The notes under the pieces were generated by a model that did no database searches, was not told the DNA's origin, and was given only the letters and a program-made list of their open reading frames with translations. This document shows positions 27,979-36,212 of a DNA stretch of 64,000 bases, in pieces. Each line of letters starts with the position of its first letter. Position 1 is the stretch's first letter. This DNA comes from Collimonas arenae (GTDB lineage Bacteria; Pseudomonadota; Gammaproteobacteria; Burkholderiales; Burkholderiaceae_D). The stretch spans positions 4,348,620 to 4,412,619 of the forward strand of contig NZ_CP013233.1 of assembly GCF_001584165.1 (NCBI RefSeq), written 5' to 3'. Made by a program: the position numbers and the translations under genes.

Positions 27979-28890
27979 CTAATTAGCGTATCCAGATTGA
28001 CTTCCGGCGTCCGTATCAATTGGAGGCGATCCATCTTGTGGAGTGATAGCCGCTTTTTTCAACGCCCTATCGTTAGGAGTGCACGGTAACACCTTGAACC
28101 TGGAAGGTATAGTGACTTCTCCAAGGGAGGCTGTTCCCTTTAGAAAATCTTCGAACGATTCGTCGATTTCTAATTTTTGGTCAATCAAGAGTTTATTTTG
28201 ATCGTTTCCAAAAAATAAGTAACTTTCGGTACTCGAGGAATCAATACAATATGCCTTGCTATTGAAGTCCAAATAGTGCGCGAGCTTATAGGCTTTCACT
28301 TTGATTTGATCATCACCCAAAGCCTTGTGGGTGATCCACCAATAGCTGCCAGCACTGAACAACGCTGCGACAATGAAGATGACCGAGCCCCAAGGAAAGC
28401 TGTAGAAATCCTCTTCCTTCGTGGCTACCCATATGGCAACGATATGTGCCAATGAAAAGAATGCCAGTATGAAGAGTACGGGGGTGCACATTTTCATAAA
28501 AAATGCAGCAGATAGCAATGCTCTTGCGAATGGTAAATTCGAACTGTCAACACCAAAAATTCCGTTGAGCAAAGTACTAGCCTGTGCACTAGAATAAACA
28601 ACGGCAGCTGAGAATAAAAAGGCGCATAGTAATTTAACGGAGTTGTACTTCAACATCTGAGTGACGGTGGAACTCTTTTCAATCGATGCTGCAACAAACA
28701 TGACCGTCAATACTGTCCCGAATACAAAAACAAAATAAGACACCGAATTCCACCACGTGATGTCGCTCGAAGCCTGTGAAGACATCAGAACTAGAAACAA
28801 TCCTAAGCCACCACACGTCCATAAAGAGATTGCTTCTGCGCTGGATCGCATCTTGTGCCGTCGTTCCTCTGCCCATCGGCTATCAGACAT
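27979..28890 (-). CDS. Unknown five-helix membrane protein
   Basis: This 303-residue protein is not recognised. It has hydrophobic segments around residues 30-38, 50-68, 85-105, 135-155 and 168-185, then a soluble C-terminal domain of about 115 residues with YCIDSSSTESYLFFGND. The helix count and the C-terminal domain suggest an inner-membrane protein, possibly sensing or effector-like. It lies on the same strand behind the MBL, E2-E1-JAB and patatin genes and could be the last member of that unit. It overlaps the upstream 85-codon frame by 88 bases, so a frameshift joining them cannot be excluded. Confidence 0.6.
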   Translation of the reverse strand: MSDSRWAEERRHKMRSSAEAISLWTCGGLGLFLVLMSSQASSDITWWNSVSYFVFVFGTVLTVMFVAASIEKSSTVTQMLKYNSVKLLCAFLFSAAVVYSSAQASTLLNGIFGVDSSNLPFARALLSAAFFMKMCTPVLFILAFFSLAHIVAIWVATKEEDFYSFPWGSVIFIVAALFSAGSYWWITHKALGDDQIKVKAYKLAHYLDFNSKAYCIDSSSTESYLFFGNDQNKLLIDQKLEIDESFEDFLKGTASLGEVTIPSRFKVLPCTPNDRALKKAAITPQDGSPPIDTDAGSQSGYAN

Positions 28891-29060
28891 ATGTTCTTGT
28901 ATTGCATGCAGATAGCCTTTAATGGTTCGTTCAGAAGAACGTCGATCTTTGTCATTGGGACAATACTCAGCTCCTCATAGATTGCCGATACGGTCTCTTC
29001 AGGCGTACGAGGTTTTGTGTATCTAAACTTTCTAGATTCAATTTCATCTTCAATTAACAT
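28803..29060 (-). CDS. Small hypothetical protein upstream of the membrane gene
   Basis: Eighty-five residues starting MLIEDEIESRKFRYTKPRTPEE. The first 60 residues look like a soluble helical peptide (ETVSAIYEELSIVPMTKIDVLL). The last 25 lie in a different frame over the start of the membrane protein and look less protein-like. It starts 91 bp after the patatin stop. It is either a short gene with a long overlap or the true N-terminus of the 303-residue protein separated by a frameshift near 28890. Confidence 0.45.
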   Translation of the reverse strand: MLIEDEIESRKFRYTKPRTPEETVSAIYEELSIVPMTKIDVLLNEPLKAICMQYKNICLIADGQRNDGTRCDPAQKQSLYGRVVA

Positions 29061-29151
29061 GCCGTACCTATATTCTGGTTAAATGGAAATCTGCGATTCT
29101 CTCGCATGTGACACTATGCAGCGTGGTGTCTTCAAGGTTGAGCTACGAATG

Positions 29152-30246
29152 CTAGACAGCGACTGGGATAACATCCTGATGAAACATCGGCTCGGTACAG
29201 GCGACGTCATAGCCATGAGTTGCAATAGCATCAAATTCGTCTATGGTCGTTCGTCGTAAGGTCGTTGGAAAGCCAGCCGCAAATGCGGCCGATATGCAGT
29301 TCGCTGCCTCGCCGGCAGGCTTACAAATAGGTAGATACGCCCCGTTACCACCTGCTTGCCGCAAATAATTATGGAACGTGCGAACTCTGAGGGAATGAGC
29401 TTGATCGGCCATGATGTCCGCTATTCGTTTCAGGCGCCAGGGATTGAGCGCCAATGCGGAGAATCCTGATCTCAGTGGTGCGCCTGCATCGAACACAATA
29501 ATGGCTTCGCCGTCAATTTTTGAAATGCCTTTCCCTGCATCCAAGAATGGCTCCAAACCTAAGTTGTCGTATACGCCACCATCATAAAGATGCAATGAGT
29601 TGAACGGCGTGTTGACCGACTGCGCAGCCTCCGCAGACGCTTCCCAGGTGGGGCGTTTGCGCCAATTGAATTTTGTCGCGTTAAGCGTCAGTGGTCCAAA
29701 ACCACCGGGGAATGCAGCCGATACCGCCAGTGCTTTCGCCAGTGGAAATGTGTTGGTGGATGCGTACCCTAGGCAATAGTCTCCCATCGAGTCATGCTTG
29801 AACCGAAATCGCTTTCCCGTTTCTGCGGTGGTACCATTAATTGACCATTCCGGCAGCGCCGGAATATCTGACAGTTTTGCTGTGACGTCCCATTCCTTTT
29901 GTAACGCGAGCGCGAGCAGATTCGCGCGCGACAGAAAGAAACGCAAATTCCATGGTTTTATGAGTTGTCGCAGCGCTCCCCATTGCAAGCTGCGACTGCA
30001 GATTTTTCTGCGAAGAGCAGGGTAAATCGTGAATAGAAATTTTTCCGAAGAGGGCCATTGCATATCGGATTCTTGAAATATTAAACCGACTAATAAACTG
30101 CCTCCAGAGACCGTCGAGATCCGCCGCACATCTTCCAAGCGTCCCTTTTCGGCCAAGTGGCGAAGTGCCCCCATATGAAAAATCATAGCACGCACTCCGC
30201 CGCCGGAGAGGGCAAGTGCCAGGTAGCGGTTACTTGATGGATTCAT
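29152..30246 (-). CDS. Patatin-like phospholipase
   Basis: A 364-residue patatin-fold lipid acyl hydrolase. The oxyanion hole is LSGGGVRAM (residues 13-21). The nucleophile elbow is STVSGGS with S47, and here the usual first glycine of GxSxG is replaced. The catalytic aspartate is in LYDGGVYDNLG (D222). LAVSAAFPGGFGP near residue 175 is also typical. In CBASS the patatin CapV is the membrane-degrading effector. Here the ATG overlaps the stop of the E2-E1-JAB gene (ATGA at 30243-30246), so the two are made together. The inferred role is a membrane-attacking effector under control of the conjugation protein. Confidence 0.88.
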   Translation of the reverse strand: MNPSSNRYLALALSGGGVRAMIFHMGALRHLAEKGRLEDVRRISTVSGGSLLVGLIFQESDMQWPSSEKFLFTIYPALRRKICSRSLQWGALRQLIKPWNLRFFLSRANLLALALQKEWDVTAKLSDIPALPEWSINGTTAETGKRFRFKHDSMGDYCLGYASTNTFPLAKALAVSAAFPGGFGPLTLNATKFNWRKRPTWEASAEAAQSVNTPFNSLHLYDGGVYDNLGLEPFLDAGKGISKIDGEAIIVFDAGAPLRSGFSALALNPWRLKRIADIMADQAHSLRVRTFHNYLRQAGGNGAYLPICKPAGEAANCISAAFAAGFPTTLRRTTIDEFDAIATHGYDVACTEPMFHQDVIPVAV

Positions 30247-32504
30247 TTTTCCGCTGTCCCTTGCAGTACCGTTATGTCGTCCTCGCCAATAATCATGGAC
30301 ACTGCCGGCAATCCATCTTCAGCCATCCCCAACGCCAAGTAGGTCAATTGAATAAGATCGTCACCGCTAGGATTGGCGGAATGTCCAGGAGGATGACTAT
30401 GCCATTCACCGAGGTATCGGACTATCCCAGAGGTTCGCCTCGATATCTCCGCGATGGCTTCCGGCAGACCGGCCGTTCCGCGGGTAAATGACGTCGGCGT
30501 GGACACACTATCTGCTGGCGCCGGAAGACCATCCACAATAACGGCCGCTTTCATATTCAGATCGTAATATCCGATTAAGACTCCACCGGTTTCATTGGGT
30601 GCATACAATTGTCTGAGATCGCGCAAGCGGGCAAAGACACCTTTATCGATATAAAGAGTTAGCTCACCAAACTGGTGAGCTACTTCTTGAAAAATGGGAA
30701 TTGCGTGTGCGACCACGGATCCCGTTGCGACGTCACGCGCCCACGCGCGAATCAATGCCTCTTGGCTTTGGCATGCGATCTGAACCTGATCCGCCAGATT
30801 GCCAGCATGCCCGAGCACTCGCGAGTACGGAAGCGCCATTGAGATATCCCGGCAACTGGCTCCACTCCAGTAAGTTCCCAAGTTTCCGTCGAGGTGATTG
30901 TTGCCCCAGGTTTCATGGATCAAGGCGCGATAGTATTGCGCCTCCAACGTGCGTAAGCGCATGCTGCGATCGGCATCCTCAGCCATTAATACTGCGGCGT
31001 TTCCGCTTGGCGTGAGAAATACTGACATATTCCTAGCAATCCCATCTACCGAGCTAGCTAGTCGTGGGTAGTCAAGGGCGGCAGATGCATCTATGATCAA
31101 CGACGTTGCTTTAAGCGAAGACGCTATTTGTTCGTTCTCCAAGTCGCATACATCGGCGCAAATCACCTTCAGTTCGCTGGCGCCGGCTGTGATCTCCCAG
31201 TGCATGTTACTGACGGCTTCTGTCTTTGTCAGTCCTATATGCCTGGTATCTGCCGTGTGTCGGACAAGATTGTGCGGTTTGATATGGTCCTGGTCGATGA
31301 CGGTCCATTTTCCCCATCCACTTCGCGTCCAAATATCTAATAACGCGCTGCCAATAGCACCGGCACCGACCAATACCGCTTCTGGTCCTGGTTCTGATAC
31401 GCCAGATTGTATGCGTGACTGCTCAGGGGAATTTTGATGCAGGACGCCCATCGAAAATAAGGGAAAATTTTTCCACTCAGCTGTCGGGCCGTCGTCACAC
31501 TTCCCCATAGCATCTTTGAAATATTGTCCGTCCAGTAGAAATAGCGCACCAACGGCTGCGCCCAATTTGAGTAAGCCAATATTGATTAAAAATGCGCGAT
31601 GCGATACGCGCTCAATTGGCCCACCTATCGCTCGAACTATTGGTACGAGCAACAAAATGACCACGAATTGTGAATCCGTCGTCGTCGCTTTCCCAATAAT
31701 CCCCACGCTTTCCTGAACTCGTTCGCGTAACAGCGTTAACATTTCAACGCCCCGTTCTGTCATGAGAGTAGTTAATTCTCCCAGCGTGGCTGGATCGTTT
31801 TCTACTTGACCATGTAGAATCGACGGCAGCGTCAGCTCGATAGGCTGTATCGCATTTCCTGGAATTCCTCCTCCTGCTAATGTGGGCTTCAAGAAAAATG
31901 TGATGCCACCATTCGCACGTTCAGGACTGCAGTGGATAAAATATTTCTGTTGCGACCGTCCTTCGGAGTTACTGAAATCCCACGGTAAAACCAACTCGTA
32001 GTTGGATACGAAGAACAACTGTTCCACGGCTTGATCTGTGGGATGTAATGTATCCAAGGCACTTTGCTGTAACCACCATTGAATTCGCGCCAAAAAATTC
32101 TGCGGCGTCCAGGTTCTTGCCACAGATACAGGGGGCTCAAAATAAAGACATAAGCTGGCGGGTGTCCCAATTCGGCCTTGATTCTGGTGAAGTATCCGAG
32201 GAAATTCTTTGCGTAGCGCGAGTACATTTACCAACTGCTTTTCATTCTCTGGCACACACAAGGCCAGGCGTTCGCGATACTTGATTCCATGACGATTTTT
32301 GGGCGTGACTCCATCGCACTCCACATCGACGACAATACACGCCAGCTTTGTCGTCGCGGAATCTACAGTGTTGAGTTGCTGCACAATTTTAAAATCGCGA
32401 TGCCGCTCAACTGCCTTTACAATCGCGTTGGCTCGATCTATCTCGAAAACACCGGGATAGGGCACTGCGACAACGTTAACCAAATCGTAGAAAAGCTCGT
32501 CCAT
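30243..32504 (-). CDS. E2-E1-JAB fusion protein (ubiquitin-like conjugation and deconjugation)
   Basis: This single chain of 753 residues carries three modules. Residues 1-175 look like a bacterial E2: GTPASLCLYFEPP with C119 as candidate active cysteine, then TWTPQNFLARIQWWLQ. Residues 370-600 are an E1/ThiF adenylating domain: VLVGAGAIGSALLD (GxGxxG at 380-385), VIDQDHIKPHNLVRH, and a candidate catalytic cysteine C551 in SGASCRDIS. Residues 615-753 are a JAB/JAMM peptidase: NETGGVLIGYYD (E638) and WHSHPPGHSANPSGDD (H702, H704, D715/D716). In type II CBASS these are separate proteins, Cap2 and Cap3. Triple fusions next to an MBL protein have been described by comparative genomics. It shares TAATG with the MBL gene upstream. 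Confidence 0.88.
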   Translation of the reverse strand: MDELFYDLVNVVAVPYPGVFEIDRANAIVKAVERHRDFKIVQQLNTVDSATTKLACIVVDVECDGVTPKNRHGIKYRERLALCVPENEKQLVNVLALRKEFPRILHQNQGRIGTPASLCLYFEPPVSVARTWTPQNFLARIQWWLQQSALDTLHPTDQAVEQLFFVSNYELVLPWDFSNSEGRSQQKYFIHCSPERANGGITFFLKPTLAGGGIPGNAIQPIELTLPSILHGQVENDPATLGELTTLMTERGVEMLTLLRERVQESVGIIGKATTTDSQFVVILLLVPIVRAIGGPIERVSHRAFLINIGLLKLGAAVGALFLLDGQYFKDAMGKCDDGPTAEWKNFPLFSMGVLHQNSPEQSRIQSGVSEPGPEAVLVGAGAIGSALLDIWTRSGWGKWTVIDQDHIKPHNLVRHTADTRHIGLTKTEAVSNMHWEITAGASELKVICADVCDLENEQIASSLKATSLIIDASAALDYPRLASSVDGIARNMSVFLTPSGNAAVLMAEDADRSMRLRTLEAQYYRALIHETWGNNHLDGNLGTYWSGASCRDISMALPYSRVLGHAGNLADQVQIACQSQEALIRAWARDVATGSVVAHAIPIFQEVAHQFGELTLYIDKGVFARLRDLRQLYAPNETGGVLIGYYDLNMKAAVIVDGLPAPADSVSTPTSFTRGTAGLPEAIAEISRRTSGIVRYLGEWHSHPPGHSANPSGDDLIQLTYLALGMAEDGLPAVSMIIGEDDITVLQGTAEK

Positions 32505-33706
32505 TAGTCCGCCTGTATTGGCGTGGACAAAATGATGATGGCGGCTTCTGCCGTCCCAGCGCGAGGAGGCCTAGATGCGATAATTGCAGGCGCACCTGAC
32601 AAGCTGGCTTTCTTCCACGTGACACCGCCGCTGGTTACGTCAAAGATAATCGGCGTAGGTTGATTGGCGTTCGGCTCTTCCATCGTTACGAGAAATTTCC
32701 TGCCATTTATTTGTTTCAAATACCGTTCGTATGCCTTTCTTGCCTGGATATGTGGTGGCTGGATTTCTTTGTACGCATCTTCAATATCGGTGACCGGGCG
32801 GCTGGAACTAACGATGTACGCATCCGCTTTACCTGCAAGCAGCAGCTCTTTCACCAACGGGTTTGGAATTGTTTCCCGCTCTCCTTTTTCATCACTCAAC
32901 GCAAGGTAACTACAATGATGAGGGATGTTGTACAGATCCCAGGCGAGCCTGTCATCGTTACCATGATATTTCGTTATGCGGACAATTTCCTCCAAGGCTT
33001 CCCATTCTGAATCCCCGACTTCGAGATAGTCAAAATGTTCGGTCCCGGCACGCAGTCTCACGTTAAAAATCAGAGAGGCCGTGTTACGGATAAAGTCGCC
33101 GTCGTCACAATGCTTGATGTAGGGCGAATGACAAAAAAATTCAACTTGATCGTTGTCCAATGTAAATCCGGGAACAAGCGTGCCGGCATCGACAAACAGA
33201 TGATCCCGCGCAGTCTCTGCCAAACCACGCTCTTTCAATTTAGGCCTTAGCCACTCCATCAGCGATTCTGGCTGCGAAAATACACGGATATTCTTACCCT
33301 CCAACAACCGGTGACGGGCCTCTTGTCGCCATAGGATGCACTCGTCTTGTTGGTCTTCATTAGTTCCTTCCTCTATCAGCATTGCGGCAGGCACCCACAA
33401 TTCCTCGATTTTGATGCGGCCCGATCCTTGATATTTCTTTGCATGTTGCAATTCAAAAAAATCGGTGCTGCCACAGATGTGATCAAGATCAGCATGCGTA
33501 AAAGCAACTACGTCGAGATAGTCGCGATTCGCCTCTTTCAGCTCACGCTTCAGGCGGGCGTTTAAATCAATTTCTGGCGTCTCTTCACCCTCGGCCTTCT
33601 GTATATGCCGAAAATCAAAAAGAATCCGTCGGCCGTTCGAAAGAATGACCTGACTGGTATCGCCATTACCTACCGGATAAAACACGACTTGATGTAATTC
33701 AAACAT
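32504..33706 (-). CDS. Metallo-beta-lactamase-fold hydrolase
   Basis: This 400-residue protein is first in the operon. Metal ligands are readable in FTHADLDHICGS (H71, D73, D75, H76), a variant of HxHxDH in which the second histidine is aspartate. Others are GDSEW (D232) and IPHHCSYL (H263/H264). NTASLIFNV near residue 208 resembles ComEC-type MBL domains. The C-terminal tail from about 340 is unrecognised. It may hydrolyse a nucleotide or nucleic acid. Its stop shares bases with the E2-E1-JAB start (TAATG), so expression is coupled. Association of MBL proteins with E2-E1-JAB fusions is known, but their role is not. Confidence 0.85.
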   Translation of the reverse strand: MFELHQVVFYPVGNGDTSQVILSNGRRILFDFRHIQKAEGEETPEIDLNARLKRELKEANRDYLDVVAFTHADLDHICGSTDFFELQHAKKYQGSGRIKIEELWVPAAMLIEEGTNEDQQDECILWRQEARHRLLEGKNIRVFSQPESLMEWLRPKLKERGLAETARDHLFVDAGTLVPGFTLDNDQVEFFCHSPYIKHCDDGDFIRNTASLIFNVRLRAGTEHFDYLEVGDSEWEALEEIVRITKYHGNDDRLAWDLYNIPHHCSYLALSDEKGERETIPNPLVKELLLAGKADAYIVSSSRPVTDIEDAYKEIQPPHIQARKAYERYLKQINGRKFLVTMEEPNANQPTPIIFDVTSGGVTWKKASLSGAPAIIASRPPRAGTAEAAIIILSTPIQAD

Positions 33707-33759
33707 CTTTCCATCCTTTCAAACGCCACTTGTGATTGAGTCACCGCTGTGGCATAGTC

Positions 33760-33777
33760 GGTGTCTGTATAAACAAC
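33760..33777. promoter_or_regulatory. Operator copy 1 in the divergent control region
   Basis: GGTGTCTGTATAAACAAC resembles the perfect palindrome at 33828-33845 in 14 of 18 positions. It lies 54 bp upstream of the MBL start. The pair is probably the binding site of the XRE protein encoded at 33885. Confidence 0.6.
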
Positions 33778-33827
33778 GTATTTTTATTTTTCATAGCTCT
33801 AATTGCATAGAATCAATTAAAACTTCC

Positions 33828-33845
33828 GTTGTCTGCATGGACAAC
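33828..33845. promoter_or_regulatory. Operator copy 2 in the divergent control region
   Basis: GTTGTCTGCATGGACAAC is a palindrome with six-base arms GTTGTC/GACAAC. It is 68 bp, centre to centre, from copy 1 and 40 bp before the XRE start, so it could serve autoregulation. Confidence 0.65.
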
Positions 33846-33884
33846 AGGCTAGTTTAGCTTTTCATTTTTGTCAAGGAGTTTTCT

Positions 33885-34262
33885 ATGCCGCAATCTGGAT
33901 TAGGCATATTGCTTCGTCAGCTTCGCGAAAATCGCGGATTGTCGTTGCGTGAAGTAGGTCAATTATCGTCAACGGATCATGCATACGTACACCGTCTGGA
34001 AACAGGGGAAAAGGAATCGCCCTCATCGGAGGTCTTTACCAAGCTCCTGCGAGTACTTAAGCCGACCGATCGGGAAAACGAGATCGCAAAATGGCTAGTC
34101 GATCATCCGGAAGCAGATCCCGAACTCGTGTTGTACACTTTGAAAGATGCAACAATCGATCCGGAGATTTTCATGGCCGCCGCTGGTGTTCGTCACCGCG
34201 GAACAGGCCGTCCCGATCCGGCCACACTCATTGCTCGTGTCAAACGCGCGTTTGAAGATTGA
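33885..34262 (+). CDS. XRE-family transcriptional regulator
   Basis: This 125-residue protein has an N-terminal helix-turn-helix, LRQLRENRGLSLREVGQLSSTDHAYVHRLETGEKE (residues 8-42). The C-terminal half is helical and may bind the partner protein. AGGAG precedes the ATG. It is divergent from the MBL-E2E1JAB-patatin operon, and its stop overlaps the ImmA/IrrE start. XRE plus ImmA/IrrE pairs are derepression switches in mobile elements: the protease removes the repressor after a trigger. That role is inferred here. Confidence 0.85.
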   Translation: MPQSGLGILLRQLRENRGLSLREVGQLSSTDHAYVHRLETGEKESPSSEVFTKLLRVLKPTDRENEIAKWLVDHPEADPELVLYTLKDATIDPEIFMAAAGVRHRGTGRPDPATLIARVKRAFED

Positions 34263-35137
34263 ATGATATGGATGAAGCCGATGTTCTTTGGAAAGCCAGA
34301 CAGTTTGTAGCATCGGTCGACACATCCAATATTCATGTTGACCTGAACGCATATGTTGATGCGGCCAAAGCAAAAGTTGGCTTTGAAGAACTCGAGGACG
34401 GGGAGTCCGGGTACACAATTAACGTGAAAGGCCAACCGCGAATCACGGTGAACTCACTTGAGACACCGGAGCGGCAACGCTTTACCATTTGTCATGAAAT
34501 TGCCCACATTGTGCTGGGGCTTGTTTCCCAACACGATGAAATTCCCTCCTGGGGCTACGCCAAACGCGATATCAACGAAACTTGGTGTGATGTATTTGCT
34601 GCTGAACTGTTGATGCCTTACGATATATTCAGGGCAAAGATTCGAGACGAGGGAGAACCTTCTGAAGAGTTGATTGAGTCTCTTGCTTCCGAATTTAGAA
34701 CGTCATTTCCCGCCGCAGGATCCCGATTTGCTGCCGTGACAGATTTGCCGTGCGCCTTTGTCACAATTGATCGCAGCATAATTCGATATGCGTCAAGATC
34801 TCTATCACTGCGCAAAATTGGCGCCTGGATTGCACCGAAATCGCCTGTTCCCACTGGTTCCGTTGCACATCGCCTGCGCGCTGATGAAGTCAATGGCAGC
34901 GCCACCCAAGAAGTGGCACAAGATATTTGGTTTAGCGACTGGGAGAAAGATCGCGATCTTTGGGAAATGTCACGGCACTATGCCCGCTTTGATCAAACTG
35001 TCTCGCTCCTCTGGTGCGACGAAGACGATATTTCAGATGTCGAAGTATCCCGGACTCGGCTCACTACCTATGAAAATGATGGACTGAGTGAATTGACCGG
35101 GGAACTGCCATGGCCAGGAAAGCGCAGCCGACGGTAA
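34259..35137 (+). CDS. ImmA/IrrE family metallopeptidase
   Basis: 292 residues from a TTG at 34259, or 289 from the ATG at 34268. The zinc motif is FTICHEIAHIVLGL (H79, E80, H83), followed by CDVFAAELLMPYDIF, the usual ImmA helix. The C-terminal 130 residues are an unrecognised domain. ImmA cleaves the repressor ImmR in ICEBs1, and IrrE cleaves DdrO in Deinococcus. Together with the preceding XRE gene it probably senses damage or infection and releases the cassette. Confidence 0.85.
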   Translation: MNDMDEADVLWKARQFVASVDTSNIHVDLNAYVDAAKAKVGFEELEDGESGYTINVKGQPRITVNSLETPERQRFTICHEIAHIVLGLVSQHDEIPSWGYAKRDINETWCDVFAAELLMPYDIFRAKIRDEGEPSEELIESLASEFRTSFPAAGSRFAAVTDLPCAFVTIDRSIIRYASRSLSLRKIGAWIAPKSPVPTGSVAHRLRADEVNGSATQEVAQDIWFSDWEKDRDLWEMSRHYARFDQTVSLLWCDEDDISDVEVSRTRLTTYENDGLSELTGELPWPGKRSRR

Positions 35138-35520
35138 TGCCGATTGAATGACATTCGTCCGCTATCGGAAGGAACGTTGAGATACCGGCCCACCGCCGAA
35201 GGTTACCTCGTGTACCTCGGCATGCTAGACCTGTCACCAGAGGATTGCCACAGTTGCTTCAGGCTTGCCTTCATGACGTACACCGTCATCAGCGCCGTGT
35301 TGGCGGCAAGCAGTTCACCGTACGAAATCTCCGAAGAGTCATCGGCATGACACACAACGCCGCTCTCATCGTCAAGAACGACTACCTATCGGAGGCACCA
35401 TGAAATCTATCGGCGCCATGCTCGATCATATTTGCGGGTTGCTCGGCACCAAGGACGTGAATGCTTGGAAAACGGCTTTTTCAAGGCCTGCATGAGCACT
35501 TGCGGCCGACGCAACCTGTT
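35138..35520 (+). other. Remnant sequence after the ImmA/IrrE gene
   Basis: No convincing gene. A 68-codon frame at 35144-35350 (MNDIRPLSEGTLRYRPTAEG...) and a 31-codon frame from 35401 (MKSIGAMLDHICGLLGTKD...) with GGAGG upstream look like fragments of phage- or plasmid-type genes, but neither is recognised. Confidence 0.35.
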
Positions 35521-35552
35521 ACGTTGCTATTATTGCAATCGAATATAATGCA

Positions 35553-35591
35553 CAACATAATATGCATTAAATGTAATTGCATATTATGTTG
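35553..35591. repeat. Perfect 14-bp inverted repeat upstream of an XRE gene
   Basis: CAACATAATATGCA (35553-35566) and TGCATATTATGTTG (35578-35591) flank an 11-bp AT-rich spacer. No T-run follows, so an operator for the XRE gene 112 bp downstream is more likely than a terminator. Confidence 0.6.
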
Positions 35592-35703
35592 GGCATATTT
35601 AGGAATGTTAGGAATAAAGAGAAATTCTTGATTTGTGGCAAATGCTGCTTATGCTGTGCATATTTGCTATATGCCTGTTTAAACAAGCATTTTTTTAAAT
35701 GAC

Positions 35704-36162
35704 ATGACAACCCTCCTTCAAATCGGTCAGAGCCTGCGCGCCGAGCGAGTGCACCAGAAGAAACACAAGACGAAATTGGCCAAAGCCAGCGGCGTTCACC
35801 GGAACACGCTTTCGGGGTTGGAAGCCGGCGTCACTAATGTCGAGATGAACACGTTGATTGCCCTTTGCGACCAACTTGGTTTAGACATCGTCCGGGTCAG
35901 AAAAGAAGTCGCAATTCTGAGAGTCTGCCACCGGCATGGTCGTAACTCAATTCTAATCACTGCAAATACTGGGCAGCGAGTGTCAACGTCCAGATTTTCG
36001 ATGTTAATTAACTACGGTTTAAATGTCAAATGTTGCAAACTCCATTTCTACTTTATGAATGCGGGCGAATTACCTGTTATATCTACGCAGAATTTTTCTT
36101 ATCTGTTAGCGTTTGAATTTTATCAATGTATTAACCGTGAAATAATCATGAAACTGTACTGA
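35704..36162 (+). CDS. HipB-like XRE regulator, probably truncated or frameshifted
   Basis: Residues 1-75 are a good XRE domain: LLQIGQSLRAERVHQKKHKT, then SGVHRNTLSGLEAGVTNVEM and LIALCDQLGLDIV. This resembles HipB antitoxins. Beyond about residue 80 (after EVAILR) the sequence no longer looks like the family and becomes rich in Asn, Phe and Tyr, which suggests a frameshift or truncation. No HipA kinase follows; the next gene is on the other strand. It is an orphan regulator or a remnant of a toxin-antitoxin pair. Confidence 0.6.
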   Translation: MTTLLQIGQSLRAERVHQKKHKTKLAKASGVHRNTLSGLEAGVTNVEMNTLIALCDQLGLDIVRVRKEVAILRVCHRHGRNSILITANTGQRVSTSRFSMLINYGLNVKCCKLHFYFMNAGELPVISTQNFSYLLAFEFYQCINREIIMKLY

Positions 36163-36212
36163 AGCGTGGTCTTCGTGTTCGAATTTTGACTCATTTTCTT
36201 GAGTGAAACTAT

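Noticed and set aside
29152..33706. Call the cassette a standard type II CBASS
   Set aside because: A CD-NTase gene is required and none is visible; the E1, E2 and JAB parts are fused and an MBL protein is added, so only a relationship is claimed.
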